Positions 25,430-37,129 of a stretch of 64,000 nt of DNA are shown piece by piece (the first letter of the stretch is position 1; each line of letters starts with the position of its first letter). The notes under the pieces are model-generated. The model worked only from the letters and a program-made list of their open reading frames with translations. It ran no database searches and was not told the DNA's origin. Origin of the DNA: Cacajao melanocephalus (lineage: Eukaryota > Chordata > Mammalia > Primates > Pitheciidae); assembly GCA_963573385.1 (NCBI GenBank), contig CAUYLG010076802.1, positions 1 through 64,000 of the forward strand. Direction: 5' to 3'. The position numbers and the translations under genes were made by a program.

Positions 25430-25705
25430 CCCAGGGGTCCCCAAAGTGTGTTCTGTGAACTGCTTGTGTTGGAAATCATTTTTATGAGGAAAGGGTTCCA
25501 TGGTCAAATAAGATTGAAAAATACTTCATTCTCCACTTGCCGACGTACATCAAAGACTCAGAACATATGCTTAAGAAAAATTTTAACTTAAGATGTTTTA
25601 ACATTTTTAAACTCAGTTTAATCTTGTGTTTCCTAAACATTTGACAATGGAATGCTAATTCTGCAGAATATCTATGGAACCTATTTTGGGAAAAGGTGCT
25701 TATTA
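25430..25705. mobile_element. hAT-type non-autonomous DNA transposon
   Basis: It starts caggggtccccaaagtgtgt and ends with the inverted form attttgggaaaaggtg, so both terminal inverted repeats are visible though diverged. Internal gttccatggtcaaataagat is a typical hAT (MER/Charlie group) word. Confidence 0.62.
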
Positions 25706-28309
25706 ATAGGAGATGTTGCAGGATACATCCAAGTTACAGTATCTTCTCTTCAAGCTGGGAAGGTAATATTCCTCAGGAATCATGAGCTCTGTTCATTGAA
25801 ATGGGTGAATGATTTGCACACTCAGGGCTGGGTTTGCTGGTCATTCTTGCATATGAGAAATTTGATGTTCCCAAAGCTGTAAGAATTGTTACAGAGAAGA
25901 GAAATATTGCCTTTAAAAATTAACTTTCTCATATTGATGGTAGAACATTTTGGGCTACAAAATAATTTAATAGTGTTCTGAGACTACAAGGTTAATCCCA
26001 TTCACCAGTTTTTCCATCAGGATCTGTTATGCTGGAATGGCCACCTGGAAAGTCTGGATGAAGATATGAGTTTAAGCATCTGCGAGTCAAGGACCTTTTA
26101 TTTGATTGTTCCCCACAGCAACACAGCCTGGGCATCCACTAGGCACTTGGTTCGACGTTTACTGAATGGAATCCATAGGGCTTAGTTTTACATACAGTCT
26201 TGGAATGTAATGTGTAGTCCTTAGTCCAGGTCATTCCTAACTTTATTTCACATTCTGGGTTTTCTGTGTACGAAAATTTATGACTTGAGGTTTGAAAAAG
26301 CTTAATCAAAGCCCCAACCCCTCTGTAGAGTCCCCCCAGGCGCCTCAGCCCTGGACTCACTTGCAAAGATTTCCTGGTCAACTCTTCTAGCAGTTTTCTT
26401 GCAGACACTGTTCCGGCCAGCACAGGTCTCAGCATTCTTGCTTCACCTGTTGTTATTCTTTTGATAATCCATCACATGACCACTTTCTACCTAATTGTTC
26501 CGTGTTTTTTCTCTGGGCCAAATTTTGCTGTGTCATAGTCACCTGCAGCCCAGGATGGACCTCCAGACTAGCTTCAAAACTCTGATAAAACATTCTGTCT
26601 CCTGGTAATTACACTTGTAAATGGTCCAGAGTTTAGTCTTAGAATTAATGAAGTCTGTTCCAGGGCAAGAAACGTAGACTAACCCTTCTTTTTCCTCCCC
26701 CAACCCACTAACCTATTTAATGTCCGCTATAGATTTGCTTTCAAAGGAGAACCAGGTGAAAGGGGAATGCAGAAGACCACATTGAGTTCTGTGGATGTTT
26801 TCATTTTTCAGTCTTGGTAAATTTACCAAGTAAGAGAACATTCCCCTAGAGCCATCTCTGTTGAACCTTCTGGGACACTTCTGAGGTTTGACAGCAAATC
26901 AATGATGCCTGAGGTCAAAGAAGTTCTAGCTTCAAAGGAAAAATGTTCTGTGTCGGTGCATTCGCTGGCCAGTGTTCCCTCCCTGGTTACTTCTGATTGA
27001 TTCTTACGTGCAGAAAGAGACAGAGGATACCCAGCAGTTACCCCTCCAAATCACCCCCACACACGTTTATAATTACAGTGCGATCACTAGCTGTCTCTGG
27101 GGAATAAGTGCTTGACTGTGGCTTTTTCATTACACCTTCTTCCTTGAGGGTAGGTACCATGGGATGGCACAGTCACATGTGATTTGAAGTAACTCAGTAA
27201 AAGCCATTTGACTCAATCTGCATTTACGTGATGTTAAAAGAGAAGCAATAACTCCATTAACTATTTTGTTTACACAGTGTCAATTATTTGGCTGGTTTTC
27301 TTCCGCCTGAAATTGCTAGCTGGTCCAGGCAGTGGAGACGCAATCATAAAGTGCAGGGATTAGTCTGCACTTTATGTGAGAATTGTCCCTGGATTCATTT
27401 CTTGGATGAAACTTTTACAAAATGACGTTTGTCCAGTGTCCAGAAACGTCTCTAGGCATTTCTTTCCAAGGGCTAAGCTGGGATGGGGTTAGGTGGTGCT
27501 TAAAGGCAATCACTCAAAAGGAACTTTGCAGAAACCACACAATAATTTGCAAGGCACATAGAAAAACAGTTGTTTCAAATTTGCCCTCGGCACTCATATG
27601 CATTTGCACAGCTTAGGGAGTTTTGCCTCTTCCATGATGAACTCCATATGTCTCTGATTGGCTTTCTTTTTTGCAGGGACCACTTTGTTCGCTGTACCCA
27701 TCCTCTTTTCCTTTGCCCTGCCTTACACTGCAGATCACTCATGTGCTCTGACTGTCTGGATGGCACCTGGAGAAACAAACAAATCTGCCCAGAAATAACA
27801 CAGTAATGGAGAAGCAAGGGGAAGTGAGCCTCAGGCTGGGCCAGGAGGACCCAGGGGGATTTCTCAATTTCTGAAAGCCCGTGTTGGATGTATGGCTCTA
27901 AAACTCCTAATTTAGAAACAAACAGGAAATGTAACCCTGAGGTTCACACCTTCTTGTTAAAATCTTCTGTTCTGCTGCTACTTCCAATTTCAACATTTGT
28001 CGTGGGGGAGGAGAGTGTGAGCATGATTTTAAAATAATTTTGTAATTGACCACCTGGCTTTCATAGCAATATCTGGCCCTGGACTTATGTTAGACTGCAG
28101 GCAACACTTTTAACCTGGGAGGTATCTACTTGGAAGGCAATTAAAATAGATGTTAGCTGGAGCCACCTGGAAATGAGTTCTGACTCACTTTTTGGTGGCG
28201 GTCATTGCAGTCAAGAAATACTTTGCAATACTGTTTCATTGGATCTGACAGTCCACTGGGTTTGATGCTGAAGAAGTGGTTTAGATATACACAGATTATA
28301 ATAGCTACT
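25706..28309. other. Single-copy-like DNA
   Basis: I recognise no repeat over 2.6 kb. The middle (about 26600-27450) reads as unique, balanced-composition sequence with a perfect hairpin at 27345-27376. It is a candidate conserved non-coding block only by appearance. Confidence 0.4.
27345..27376. repeat. Perfect hairpin: 12-bp stem, 8-base loop
   Basis: cataaagtgcag (27345-27356) and ctgcactttatg (27365-27376) are exact reverse complements separated by ggattagt. Confidence 0.93.
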
Positions 28310-28450
28310 ACCTTAAAAAATTTAATGCTTATTACATTCCAAACATATAGTCTGATATCATTTTTTAAAATCCAACTCATGTGGAAGTTACTATTATCAC
28401 CTTTATTTAGGTGCCAGGAACCTAAGGCATCCAGCAACGTGGTAACCAGT
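28310..28450 (-). mobile_element. Possible MIR SINE, antisense
   Basis: tgcttattacattccaaaca, then a region resembling the antisense MIR core (actattatcacctttattta). Weak match. Confidence 0.38.
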
Positions 28451-28595
28451 CCTGGGTTATGCTGCTACAAAGTTACAGAGCAGCCTCTTGACCCCAGGCA
28501 GAGTCTGACCCAAAGTCCAGACACTTACTGCCTCCTGGGACACACAGAAGGCAGGGTGGAAAACTGGGCCATCCCAGGCTCTTTGCCCTTAATTT

Positions 28596-28626
28596 GGGAT
28601 GGGGGGTGGTGGGAGAGGGAGAGGGG
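28596..28626 (+). other. G-quadruplex-forming G-tract cluster
   Basis: Five runs of three or more G occur within 31 bases: 28596-28598, 28601-28606, 28611-28613, 28617-28619 and 28622-28625. Loops are two to four bases, so the canonical quadruplex pattern is met on the plus strand. Confidence 0.75.
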
Positions 28627-28689
28627 AGCCCAGGCACTGCGTTAATGGGTTTGGGCCCCAGTTCTATTTGTTAAAGACTGGGTGAACTT

Positions 28690-29100
28690 CAGTGATTCTG
28701 AAAAATGTTAGCCAGCTTGCTTTAAGCAGACAGTAAGGGAAGGGTCCCCAGAGGACTTCTGACCTATGTTTTGTGCAGATAAGGGAACTTGCACAGGGGA
28801 CTTACCTAAACATGTGGGCAGCAGACTAAGAGCCTGCATGTGCACGGGGGAATGGGGTGGAGCCACCAGGAAGTCATGCCTTATACAAGTAGGAAATCCA
28901 GCCCATCATCTTGTATGTAAAAGCCCTTGTATTCAACTGTGAAAGGGGCAACCGGAATCTATTTTCAGGACCTCTCTCTTTGCTGAGAGCTTTCCTTTCA
29001 CTTAATAAAGTCTACTCCACTCACTCTTTGAGTGTCTGAATGCCTAATTTTTCCTTGTCATGAGACAAGAACCTGGATCTAGCTAAGTTAAAGACAAAAA
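28690..29100 (+). mobile_element. ERV1-like solo LTR
   Basis: An LTR-like order is visible: a TATA-like ttgtatgtaaaagccc near 28910, then ctctttgctgagagctttcc, a polyadenylation signal aataaa at 29004-29009, and ctactccactcactctttga, ending near gtcatgagacaagaac. This R/U5 is shared by several ERV1 LTR families. No internal sequence is present and boundaries are approximate. Confidence 0.6.
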
Positions 29101-29489
29101 AACATCTTGCATCAGTTCTGATGGGGCTCAGAAGGGTTGTTGTGATTGGAAAAAAAAAGTTTGCAAAGTGCTCATAAAATAATGGCTATTACATGGATTT
29201 TAAAAATTCCATTTATGGAACTGCAGGTGCTAGAAATATTCAAGCCATTTTATGATGGTTATATCTACCATTTTTCTGCCCTTTTACTGTTCTCCAAATC
29301 ATTTCCGATAAAGATAGAAATTAGCTTTTATGTTATTTAGGGCTCAGTTTAAGTTTTTTTCCAGTGAAGGTAATGTTCTTTACATGTGAACATAGTAACT
29401 TCTACTAGGACAATGCCTTTCTGAATATTTGTGGGGGTAATACTGAGTATCCATGGGGCAATCATGATTTTGATTATGATTTCCACTTA
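29101..29489. other. Single-copy-like spacer
   Basis: Nothing recognised. Confidence 0.4.
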
Positions 29490-29600
29490 CTAGTATGTGC
29501 TAAGCCCTTTTGCATGCTTTTTCAAATAACTCTATAATAATCCTGTAGGTATTATTTTCCTTATTTAATAGATTAGCAACGTCACCCACTTTCTCCAAGC
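29490..29600 (-). mobile_element. MIR SINE fragment, antisense
   Basis: tatgtgctaagcccttttgc followed by ctataataatcctgtaggta and attattttccttatttaata is the antisense MIR core. Confidence 0.55.
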
Positions 29601-30310
29601 AGCTTATGTCCAGTTTTTCTTGGTTACAGGTTACTAATGCCTATGCCAAATCTGTGGATATCATGACATTGCCCCAGTTTTCTACTGTAGATAGCGGAGT
29701 ATTTTCTGCCAGCATCCCCCAGCACAGTATCTGCCACCCACAGAAGTTTTCGGACATCTGAATTCTCATTATGGGCTGTCAGTCTTGGTCTCTTGATTGT
29801 CCTTAGCTCCCTCCGCTCTGTGCTCTACAAAAGCAGTTCCTGAAATATCCCACATATTTCCTGCCTACTGGGACTGGTTGTCCAGGAACTCTCAAAAGCA
29901 TGTCCGCACATAGGAGGCAGGAAAAACCGTCAGATACCATGGTACATGTCCTCAGCCAGTTTCACTCCAAGGTCGTGCTTATAAAAGTTCAATAATTTTG
30001 ACCAGTAACTTGAAATTCAAGGCATTATTATAGCAAAACATGCTATAGAGTAGAATCCAACATTTACATACATTGAAAAAACAAAATAGTCTCGAAGTGG
30101 GATGTATCCCCAGACACCAAGGATACCCGTGTGCTCACGTGCTCACTGCGAAGTTCTTGACTGTGACGTTTATTAACACAGGCTTCCAGAAGTTGTACAG
30201 GGTTTAGAGTGAAGAATAAAGAGTATCTCTGAGCCCTGCCTAATAGGAGCTGCCAATGTCATAGTGGCTTATGTCCTATAGGGAATGTGTAAACCAAGGC
30301 TATTCTACGG
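29601..30310. other. Single-copy-like DNA
   Basis: Nothing recognised. Confidence 0.4.
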
Positions 30311-30315
30311 GCATC

Positions 30316-30695
30316 TGTATTAATTTGCTCTGCTTCCATAACAAAATACCACAGGCTGGGTGGCCTGAACAACAGAAATTGATTTCCTCAGAGTTCTGGA
30401 GGCTGGAGGTTAAAGATGAGGGTGTCGGCAGGGCCGGTTTCCTCTGAGGCCCTCTGGCCACCTCCTTCAGTCTGCACACGGTCTTCCCTTTGTGCCTGTA
30501 TCCTCGTGTCTTTGCATGTCCAAGTTTCCTCTTCTTATGAGGACACCAGCCAGAATGGATCAAAGTCCAAACCCACAGCCACATTTTAACTTCATTTCCT
30601 CTTTAAAGGCCTGTCTCCAAGTATAGTCACATCTGGGGTGCTGGGGCTTAAGAATCGTATATATGAATTCTGGAGAACACAATTCATCCATAACA
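30316..30695 (-). mobile_element. MLT1 solo LTR, antisense, with 5-bp TSD
   Basis: It begins tgtattaatttgctctgctt and ends cacaattcatccataaca. Internal words include ttatgaggacaccagccaga and ctccaagtatagtcacatct. The flanks gcatc (30311-30315) and gcatc (30696-30700) are an exact 5-bp target-site duplication, as usual for ERVL/MaLR insertions. The 94- and 143-codon minus-strand frames here are LTR-derived. Confidence 0.93.
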
Positions 30696-30700
30696 GCATC

Positions 30701-31185
30701 TAAGACAGCTTCACCAATGAGGTAATTCCTCAAGTGTGCTCTGAAGGAAGAGCAGAGCCTGCTGGTCACACAGCAGGGTGAGGGTGAGGGTGAGGAGGGG
30801 GTTGCAGTGGAGAAGGTGCCATCCCTGGAAACAGGAGCAGTACCTGCATGAGATGCAAGACCGTCATGTGTGGGAGGAAGTTCAAAACTCTGTGTGCTCC
30901 TGGAGCCCACTGGCAGGCAGAGGTGGAAAGTGGCAGGAGGTGAAGCAGGAGCCATGGCCAAGATCACACCTGGCAGGGCACTGAACACCAAGCTGGGAGC
31001 CGAGAGTGCGCCCTGTGGACAGAGGCAGGAGAGGCCTTCAAGAAGACAGTGCTGCGGTCAGACCCGCTGCTGGAAAGGTGATCCTGGAGACTCGGTGAAG
31101 CAGGTGTTGGAGAGAGCAAGGGTGGGGACAGGGAGACCTGTTAGAGAATTGACAGGAGCCCGAAAAGGGATGAGGCTCAGTAGTT
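30701..31185 (-). mobile_element. L2 LINE fragment, antisense
   Basis: The words gtgctctgaaggaagagcag, agaagacagtgctgcggtca, ctcggtgaagcaggtgttgg and ggacagggagacctgttaga follow the antisense L2 pattern. The 114-codon frame at 30870-31214 is not a gene. Confidence 0.62.
30776..30801 (+). other. G-quadruplex motif from a GGGTGA repeat
   Basis: G runs at 30776-30778, 30782-30784, 30788-30790 and 30797-30801 are separated by loops of 3, 3 and 6 bases. It lies within the L2 fragment. Confidence 0.78.
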
Positions 31186-31254
31186 CAACTGAAAACATTG
31201 TCCTTCAGATCTAAAGTAGTTTCCTTCCATGGTGAGCGATCCCCACTTCCTTCA

Positions 31255-31480
31255 TGCACAAATATACTAGCGAATATTTCTTGCAAGCTTAGTGTGTGCC
31301 AGGCTATGATCTAAGCCCTTTACCTATATGAATTCGTCTATTCGTCTCTGTGATTATTCCCCCATTTACATATAAGAAAATCAAGGCACATGAGATTAAA
31401 GGGCCTCTCTAAGGTCATAAAACTAATGAGGGGAAAGCCAGGGCATAACTCAGGTGGTATGGCTCTAGCGTTCAGACACA
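31255..31480 (-). mobile_element. MIR SINE, antisense, near full length
   Basis: agtgtgtgccaggctatgat, ctaagccctttacctatatg, cccccatttacatataagaa, ctctctaaggtcataaaact and gaaagccagggcataactca match the antisense MIR along its length. Confidence 0.82.
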
Positions 31481-31714
31481 ATGACTATGCTACACTGTCC
31501 CTACTGAGCAAGCGATAACCATCTTCCACATACCTGCTCAGCCACAGAGGCTGTGACAATCTTTCCACATTGCCTATCTCCAGGAAATACAGCCTATTCC
31601 CAAGGAACCCTGAGGTTTTGCAATGGGTGTCATTAGATAGTCTGAGCAAACTTAGATGCAGTCCTCCTCCCACTCCCATTTGACTTTTCCTGGAATAAGC
31701 TCATCATCAATTGC

Positions 31715-31870
31715 TGTGCACTGGATGCCCTCAGTGTGCTGAGCTCTAGAAGTGAGGGGTAAATAAGCTATTCCTTTTCTGTCTTAAGGAGGTCACAGTC
31801 TAGGTGGGGAGTGCATAGAGAGGTCAGTGACCCCTGCAGAGAGATGAGAAGCAATTCTGAAATCCTCTGT
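31715..31870 (-). mobile_element. L2 3'-end fragment, antisense
   Basis: gctgtgcactggatgccctc, taagctattccttttctgtc and ggaggtcacagtctaggtgg resemble the antisense L2 3' end. Confidence 0.52.
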
Positions 31871-32128
31871 AATAGAAAGCTGTATTCAGGGGAATGATGT
31901 TTTGGGGGTAAGAAAGGAAAGTGCTTTCTTTTTTGAAGGGATTTCTATCACATGCTCTCAGGACAGCATTATAGGGAGATCACAGCCAAAGCGAGGGTGC
32001 AATTCTCATAGAACTCATCGCTGGGAAGATGTGGCCAGTGATGAGTTCCATGAGGACTGAACCCTCACACGAATGAGGCACATGGAAATGTCTAAGGAAT
32101 ATACCCACACGACAGGGGAGAGAGGACT

Positions 32129-32270
32129 TCATTCATTCATTCATTCATTCCACAAGCATTATTGATGACCCACTGTGTGTTGGGCAGTGTACTAAGCAGT
32201 GCATGAATATCAAATTGAACCATGCTCCAGCAATTCACTCCCATACACCTGCAGTGGAGAAGCCTGTTGT
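32129..32270 (-). mobile_element. L2 3'-end fragment with (CATT)n, antisense
   Basis: A CATT microsatellite (32130-32150) leads into cacaagcattattgatgacc, cactgtgtgttgggcagtgt and actaagcagtgcatgaatat. This is the antisense L2 terminus, whose own 3' end is a short tandem repeat. Confidence 0.6.
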
Positions 32271-33416
32271 CACCAAGTATCAGAGAATTCTTCATCTGTT
32301 TCTGATCTTTAGTGTCTGCTTGGAAGACAGAGACCTTTTAACAGAATTGGGTTTCATTTTTCTCCCCACTCTGCCAGTGAGCCTTCTTATATTATGAGAA
32401 AGAAACTCTCAAGCTGTCCACAGGAATAAGGGTGGCACTAACATGCTGCCTTTTTACTGTATGAACAGCATTGAGAGGCAAACAAATCAATGACGCCCTC
32501 CTCTGAAACAGAATCACCTTTAGAGACCTTAATAGCTCACTGTTACAATGTTTTATTTAGAATGTCCCGTCATTACCATCGTCACCCAAAGCCCTAATTG
32601 AGGGCTTAATTTCTGGGAATCTTCAACTCACGTTTGGCTGGAGAAAGCGTTCCTCTTCTACGTATATACAGTCTGGGGGAGACAAAACAGGCAGATAGAC
32701 ACCAAACGGAAATAGACACAACGAAATAGCAAATGCTGGACAAACACAACTAGATAGGAGTAAATATTGGCTTTGTGTACACTTTGTATAGTGTGTTGTA
32801 TCACATTTTACAGAAATAACTTTGTTCCCATAGACAGAGAGCCATCGTTGTATCCTAGGCTCCTGGATTCTGCAGAGATTGAAAGTCCCCAAGGAAGTGT
32901 GTTGTGACCTGGGATGGACCCCTGTGGAAAGGTTAGAAGGTGAGAAGGCTTCTGGACCTTTGTTGAGGATTTATGAGAAAGTGGGGAGGGAGGAGGGAGG
33001 GCTGTTGGCCTCTCTTCCCTTGGAAGATTGGCCCCTTCTGAGGCAGTGGGCTGCAGCTGTCACTTTGCAAAATCCCTTCAGTCCCCTGTCCTTCGAATCA
33101 GCATTTTTATGTGTACCTTTTGCAACAGAGACAGCTAACTGACCTCACTTCCCACTGCTCTGCCTTGGTGGGAAGGGATGGTTAGGAACAACTGATTCAC
33201 ACATCCCCAGAGGGAAGGAGGTACAGAGAAAAGCTTGCCCCAGCCAACTATTCAGATGTCCACAAAGCAAAACATGCGGATATTTGGAAATAGCTAAATA
33301 ATCAGTGGACTTGATCCAGTTTTAATTCTCATGCAACAAGTGCCTTTTGCGCCGAGCACATCGTGCTTATATTTAGTGTCAGGACGACTTGGCCACAGCT
33401 AAGTCTTGGCTCTGCG
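32271..33416. other. Single-copy-like DNA with a G-quadruplex motif
   Basis: No gene or repeat recognised. Four G runs at 32983-32986, 32988-32990, 32995-32997 and 32999-33001 form a compact quadruplex pattern. Confidence 0.45.
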
Positions 33417-33785
33417 TGTCTGCACGTGCGTGCATGTGCACATGTGTGGGAGTGTATGTGTGAGTCTGCACGTGAATGTGTCTGTGTATATGAGGGAGTG
33501 TGAGTGGATGTGTGTATGTGGGTTTGTGTGTGTGTGTATTATGTGAGTGTACCTGTGAGCATGTGTGTTTGTATAAGTATGTGAGTATGTGTACGTATGT
33601 GAATTTGTCAATATGGTATAGGTTTGTGTGAGTGTGTGTGCCACTGCATGTAGGAAGGTATGTGTGTATACGAGTTTGTGTGTGAGTGTATGCCAGTGAG
33701 TGTATGTGAATATGGGGGTTTGTGAACATTGAGTGTAGGCATGTGTGAGAGCTTGTGTGTGTGTGTGTGTGCATGCTCAAACATG
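33417..33785. repeat. 370-bp GT-rich alternating purine-pyrimidine tract
   Basis: Almost continuous degenerate TG/TGTA/TGAG repeats run through the segment, with very few CA breaks. The pattern favours Z-DNA and slippage. The long minus-strand frame 33379-33909 (176 codons, His-Thr rich) is only the translation of this repeat. Confidence 0.95.
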
Positions 33786-35085
33786 TGCCTGCGTCTGAAG
33801 GCTCTTGCAGAACAGGAACCTGGATTCCAGCTGGTGACATGGGCAGCATTTCCTGAAATTGCTTCTGATTCACAAGCACTCTAAGACCAGCAAAAATCAT
33901 ACAAAACAATGAAAATATGCAGAAACTTGGGTTTGCTTTCTTTTGGTTAGTTTACATAAGGGAGTTGTTATTGGAGAAGGAATTTATCCAAAGGTTTCCT
34001 GAACACAGCAGAGGCCCAGCCTCTGTCCTGACTTGGTGTGACCTTTGCCCCCTTCCTTGCTGGGCTGTATGGGGCCATGTATGTCAGCTGCAGTCGTAAC
34101 CAATTTTGCTCAGAGTTCCAGGTTGCAGAGCTATCTGCCTGACCTCATTGTGGTTTTCATGCCATGGCATGAGTGTCTAATGGAAACCACACTGGGCTGG
34201 AGGTCAGGAGTGTTCCTGTGCTCTTCGGCAGCTCAACTAAGCTGGCCAAGCCTTAGTGTACTCTTGGGTCAATTTGGGATCATCAGTGTGGGCCTGCCTG
34301 CCTCAGGACTGATGAAGAAAGAGGAGAGGAGGGTAGGAGGACACTGAAAGAAGCACTGGACCTCATATTTGGTGGTTAGCTTTTGATCCTAACCAGTAAA
34401 GTCAAGAGGCTCTACAGGTCACTCCTGTGGTCTCTGATGTCCAGTCCAAATTTCCTTTAGTTTCCATGACTTCTTGCCCTATAGCCACCTGCAAAGGGAG
34501 AGAGAAAGAGAGCATCCTCTCATTTATTGACTGTCCCCATTCAACAATTTAAAAATAAACCTCAATGCTCTACTGTCCCTAAGTAAAATCTAATTTTCCA
34601 AACCCCAAAACTTCTATCTTTGCACATTTGCTCTTGCTCCAGCCTTCCACCCTTCCGCAAGGGACTAGCTTGTCCCACACACATCTGAGGCTGGCTTCGA
34701 CCACCTGGCCTTGAGAAGCAAGCTGTAGCACCTCCCTCCAGGACCCAAGGACAGCAGCATGTGGTCCTGACCCCAGCTGGATGCCCCTCCCGACTCCACC
34801 CCACAGTCTCAGAAGTTTTCTCACTGGAAGGGAGAGGGAGGCCTGGATCCCAGTCAGATCTGGGCAGAGAGGAATTCACTGTGAATGCCAAATCAGACTT
34901 TCTTTATCCGAAGGGTGCACAGCGTTGGCATAGATAATCTCTTTAGAAGTTTAGACCAAATAAATAACAGTCACGGATAAAGGTTGTTCTCTTGTGTCTG
35001 TGATGAGAGCCACAGAAATTCCACTGTCACTTCAGTGATTCTTTCTTTGTATTTTGGCCATGGCCCTTCTGCCTTGGAAACCCTT
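33786..35085. other. Single-copy-like DNA
   Basis: No supported repeat or exon. The frames at 34562-34891 and 34045-34347 show no recognisable motif. Confidence 0.45.
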
Positions 35086-35089
35086 TCGT

Positions 35090-35670
35090 CTATCAATAAA
35101 CATTCATGAAGCACCTCTCTGTGTCAGCTGGTAAGTTGGGCACTGCAGGATACAGGGCTGTCCTTATGGGGTTTCAGTGCAACGCGAAGAAAAGACATGA
35201 AACCAGAACTACAGTAAAATACAATGTGTTGCAAAAGGAGGTCCACAGGTGGCTTTGAGTACAGAGCACAGGGATTTAAGCTTTTCTAGGGGTCAGGAAA
35301 CCACCCATGAAGAGATAAGTTTCAGCTGAAATTTGGAAGGCTTGAGAGGTCAGCTCCAAGGTGCATTCTCCGAAGAGTGCTTGACACAGGAAATTCTCCC
35401 TAAATATTTCTTGAAGGAATAACAGAGAAGTCAACAAAAGGGGACGGTTTTGTGGAGAATATTTCAGGCCAAGAAAATTTCACATCTGACATTTATGTGG
35501 CCTGCTCAATGCAGCAAAAGAAGTCCTCACGGCTGCAGTAGAGAGATCAAAGGAAGAACTCCTAGGAGACAAAGATGGAGAGGGAGGCAGAGACCAGATG
35601 CAGAGGCCCTCAGACTTTATTTTGGAGTTTGGGCTTATTCTAGGGTCATGAGGAGCAACTATAAGCTCTG
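35090..35670 (-). mobile_element. L2 LINE fragment, antisense
   Basis: caataaacattcatgaagca, gttgggcactgcaggataca and gataagtttcagctgaaatt, followed by ggcttgagaggtcagctcc and cagactttattttggagttt, follow the antisense L2 from its 3' end inward. Confidence 0.7.
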
Positions 35671-35704
35671 AGGCACTGTGATGCCCAGAGAGGTGCTATA
35701 CACA

Positions 35705-35862
35705 TTAAATGGGGCCTTCTCAAACTGTGATGTGCAATTGAATCACTTGGGCATCTTGTTAAAACGCACACTCTTGAGTCAATAGGTGGGACCTGAGAAT
35801 CTGCACCAGTTCTGAGGAGACCAGTGCTTCTGGTTCCAGGGACTACACTTTGAGGAGCAAAA
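35705..35862 (-). mobile_element. MER5A-type hAT element, antisense
   Basis: The words gcatcttgttaaaacgcaca, ataggtgggacctgagaatc and gttccagggactacactttg follow MER5A read backwards. Both ends have the tctcaaa / tttgagga terminal-repeat character. Confidence 0.75.
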
Positions 35863-37125
35863 ACACAAAATCTTGCATAAGTACTGACTCTCTGGTCCCA
35901 TAACAATCCATAGCGCCTCATCATCATGAATCTGTAAAATTCTGTTGTTTGTTTTGATGCATAGGATAATTAATCCTCAGAACCGGAATAAGTCTTAAAT
36001 TCAAGGTATCTAATGTAAGGAAATGGAGCCTGTCACTGGGTAAGCCACTGCCTATGGTGCCCGCAGTTATTAGTGGTAGCTGTGGGTCTGGACCCCAGGT
36101 TTCACTGAACATCAGCTCAGGATTCTTTTTATTGTGCAAACGTCCCTCCCTTTTCCACATGACCTTTCCTCCACTGTGTCCCATCAGGATATGGGTGGAG
36201 GCGGCTGTGCCTAGAAACAGGCGATTGGCCCACACTGAGAGGATTCTGGACACCATCCGAGTCCTGGAGGATTCACTGCAGTGCTCTGTGGCCTTGGAGT
36301 GAGGCCAGGCCAGAAAGTTTCCCAAGCTCAAATTAGCCACAGCCTGAGATCCACTCATGGTAACTATATTATGGTCTTTCTCTTTTCTGGGTTGTAATGG
36401 GTTCTAGTAGTTTGGTCATTGGACGATGCCCTCTGCGTACCCAGACTGATTGGCCAATGCTCCTCGCCACCAAGATTGGCCCTAGGAAAATCCGCGGTCA
36501 TAGGGAGCCACCTGTGTGGAGCATGGTAGGGGACATAGAAAATGCTTCCACCTAAAAATATCCCTGGCTGACTTGTCACGTGGCCCACAGTTCCACCACT
36601 GGTCATTCATTCTTTGAGTTAGCACTGCCTCATTTTCTATCTCTTTTTAACAAAAATCGAAGAATGTAAACTATTAAGTCATCAACATCCATCAGTTCTT
36701 TCGCAAACTGGGGACAGTGTCTTAGCTAAAAAGGCCCCCCAGGTGGGGATGAGAAATAGAGAAACGCAGGAAAAGGAAAGGCAGGAGACACCACAGATAG
36801 AACTCACTCCCTTCACCACCTTGCCCAGGGCCAGCTCTGATTTTGACCTCCAGATGCTTCCTAATTTTTCTGGCTCCTAATCAAAGTTGGTGGTGATGTA
36901 AGGAACTGGAGTAACAGCAGATTCCAGATTCTGGGTGGAGTTTACAGTACCAACATGAGTAATACCTGATGCTTGCATGCGCCTCTTTGTCCCACAGTCA
37001 GTGGGAATTGGCTAAAAATCATGTGTGCCTCTTCTAGGGTGGGGCAGGAATGAGCCTGAAGTCAAGGACACAAAGCAGAGGATTTTTGAACCGGACGGAA
37101 ATGAACGACACGCTTTTGGTAAAGA
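35863..37125. other. Single-copy-like DNA
   Basis: No gene recognised. The 144-codon minus-strand frame 35924-36358 has no domain I recognise and no Kozak or splice context that would support it. Confidence 0.4.
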
Positions 37126-37129
37126 GATG

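Noticed and set aside
30560..31214. 143-codon minus and 114-codon plus frames
   Set aside because: They cross MLT1 LTR and L2 fragments and overlap each other on opposite strands.
32123..32150. Possible telomere-like or minisatellite array
   Set aside because: It is the short CATT tail typical of an L2 terminus.
33379..33909. Longest open frame (176 codons, minus strand), His/Thr-rich protein
   Set aside because: It is the translation of a GT-rich low-complexity tract; the repeat explains the lack of stops.
35924..36358. 144-codon minus-strand frame
   Set aside because: Unrecognised protein in single-copy-like DNA without splice or promoter support.
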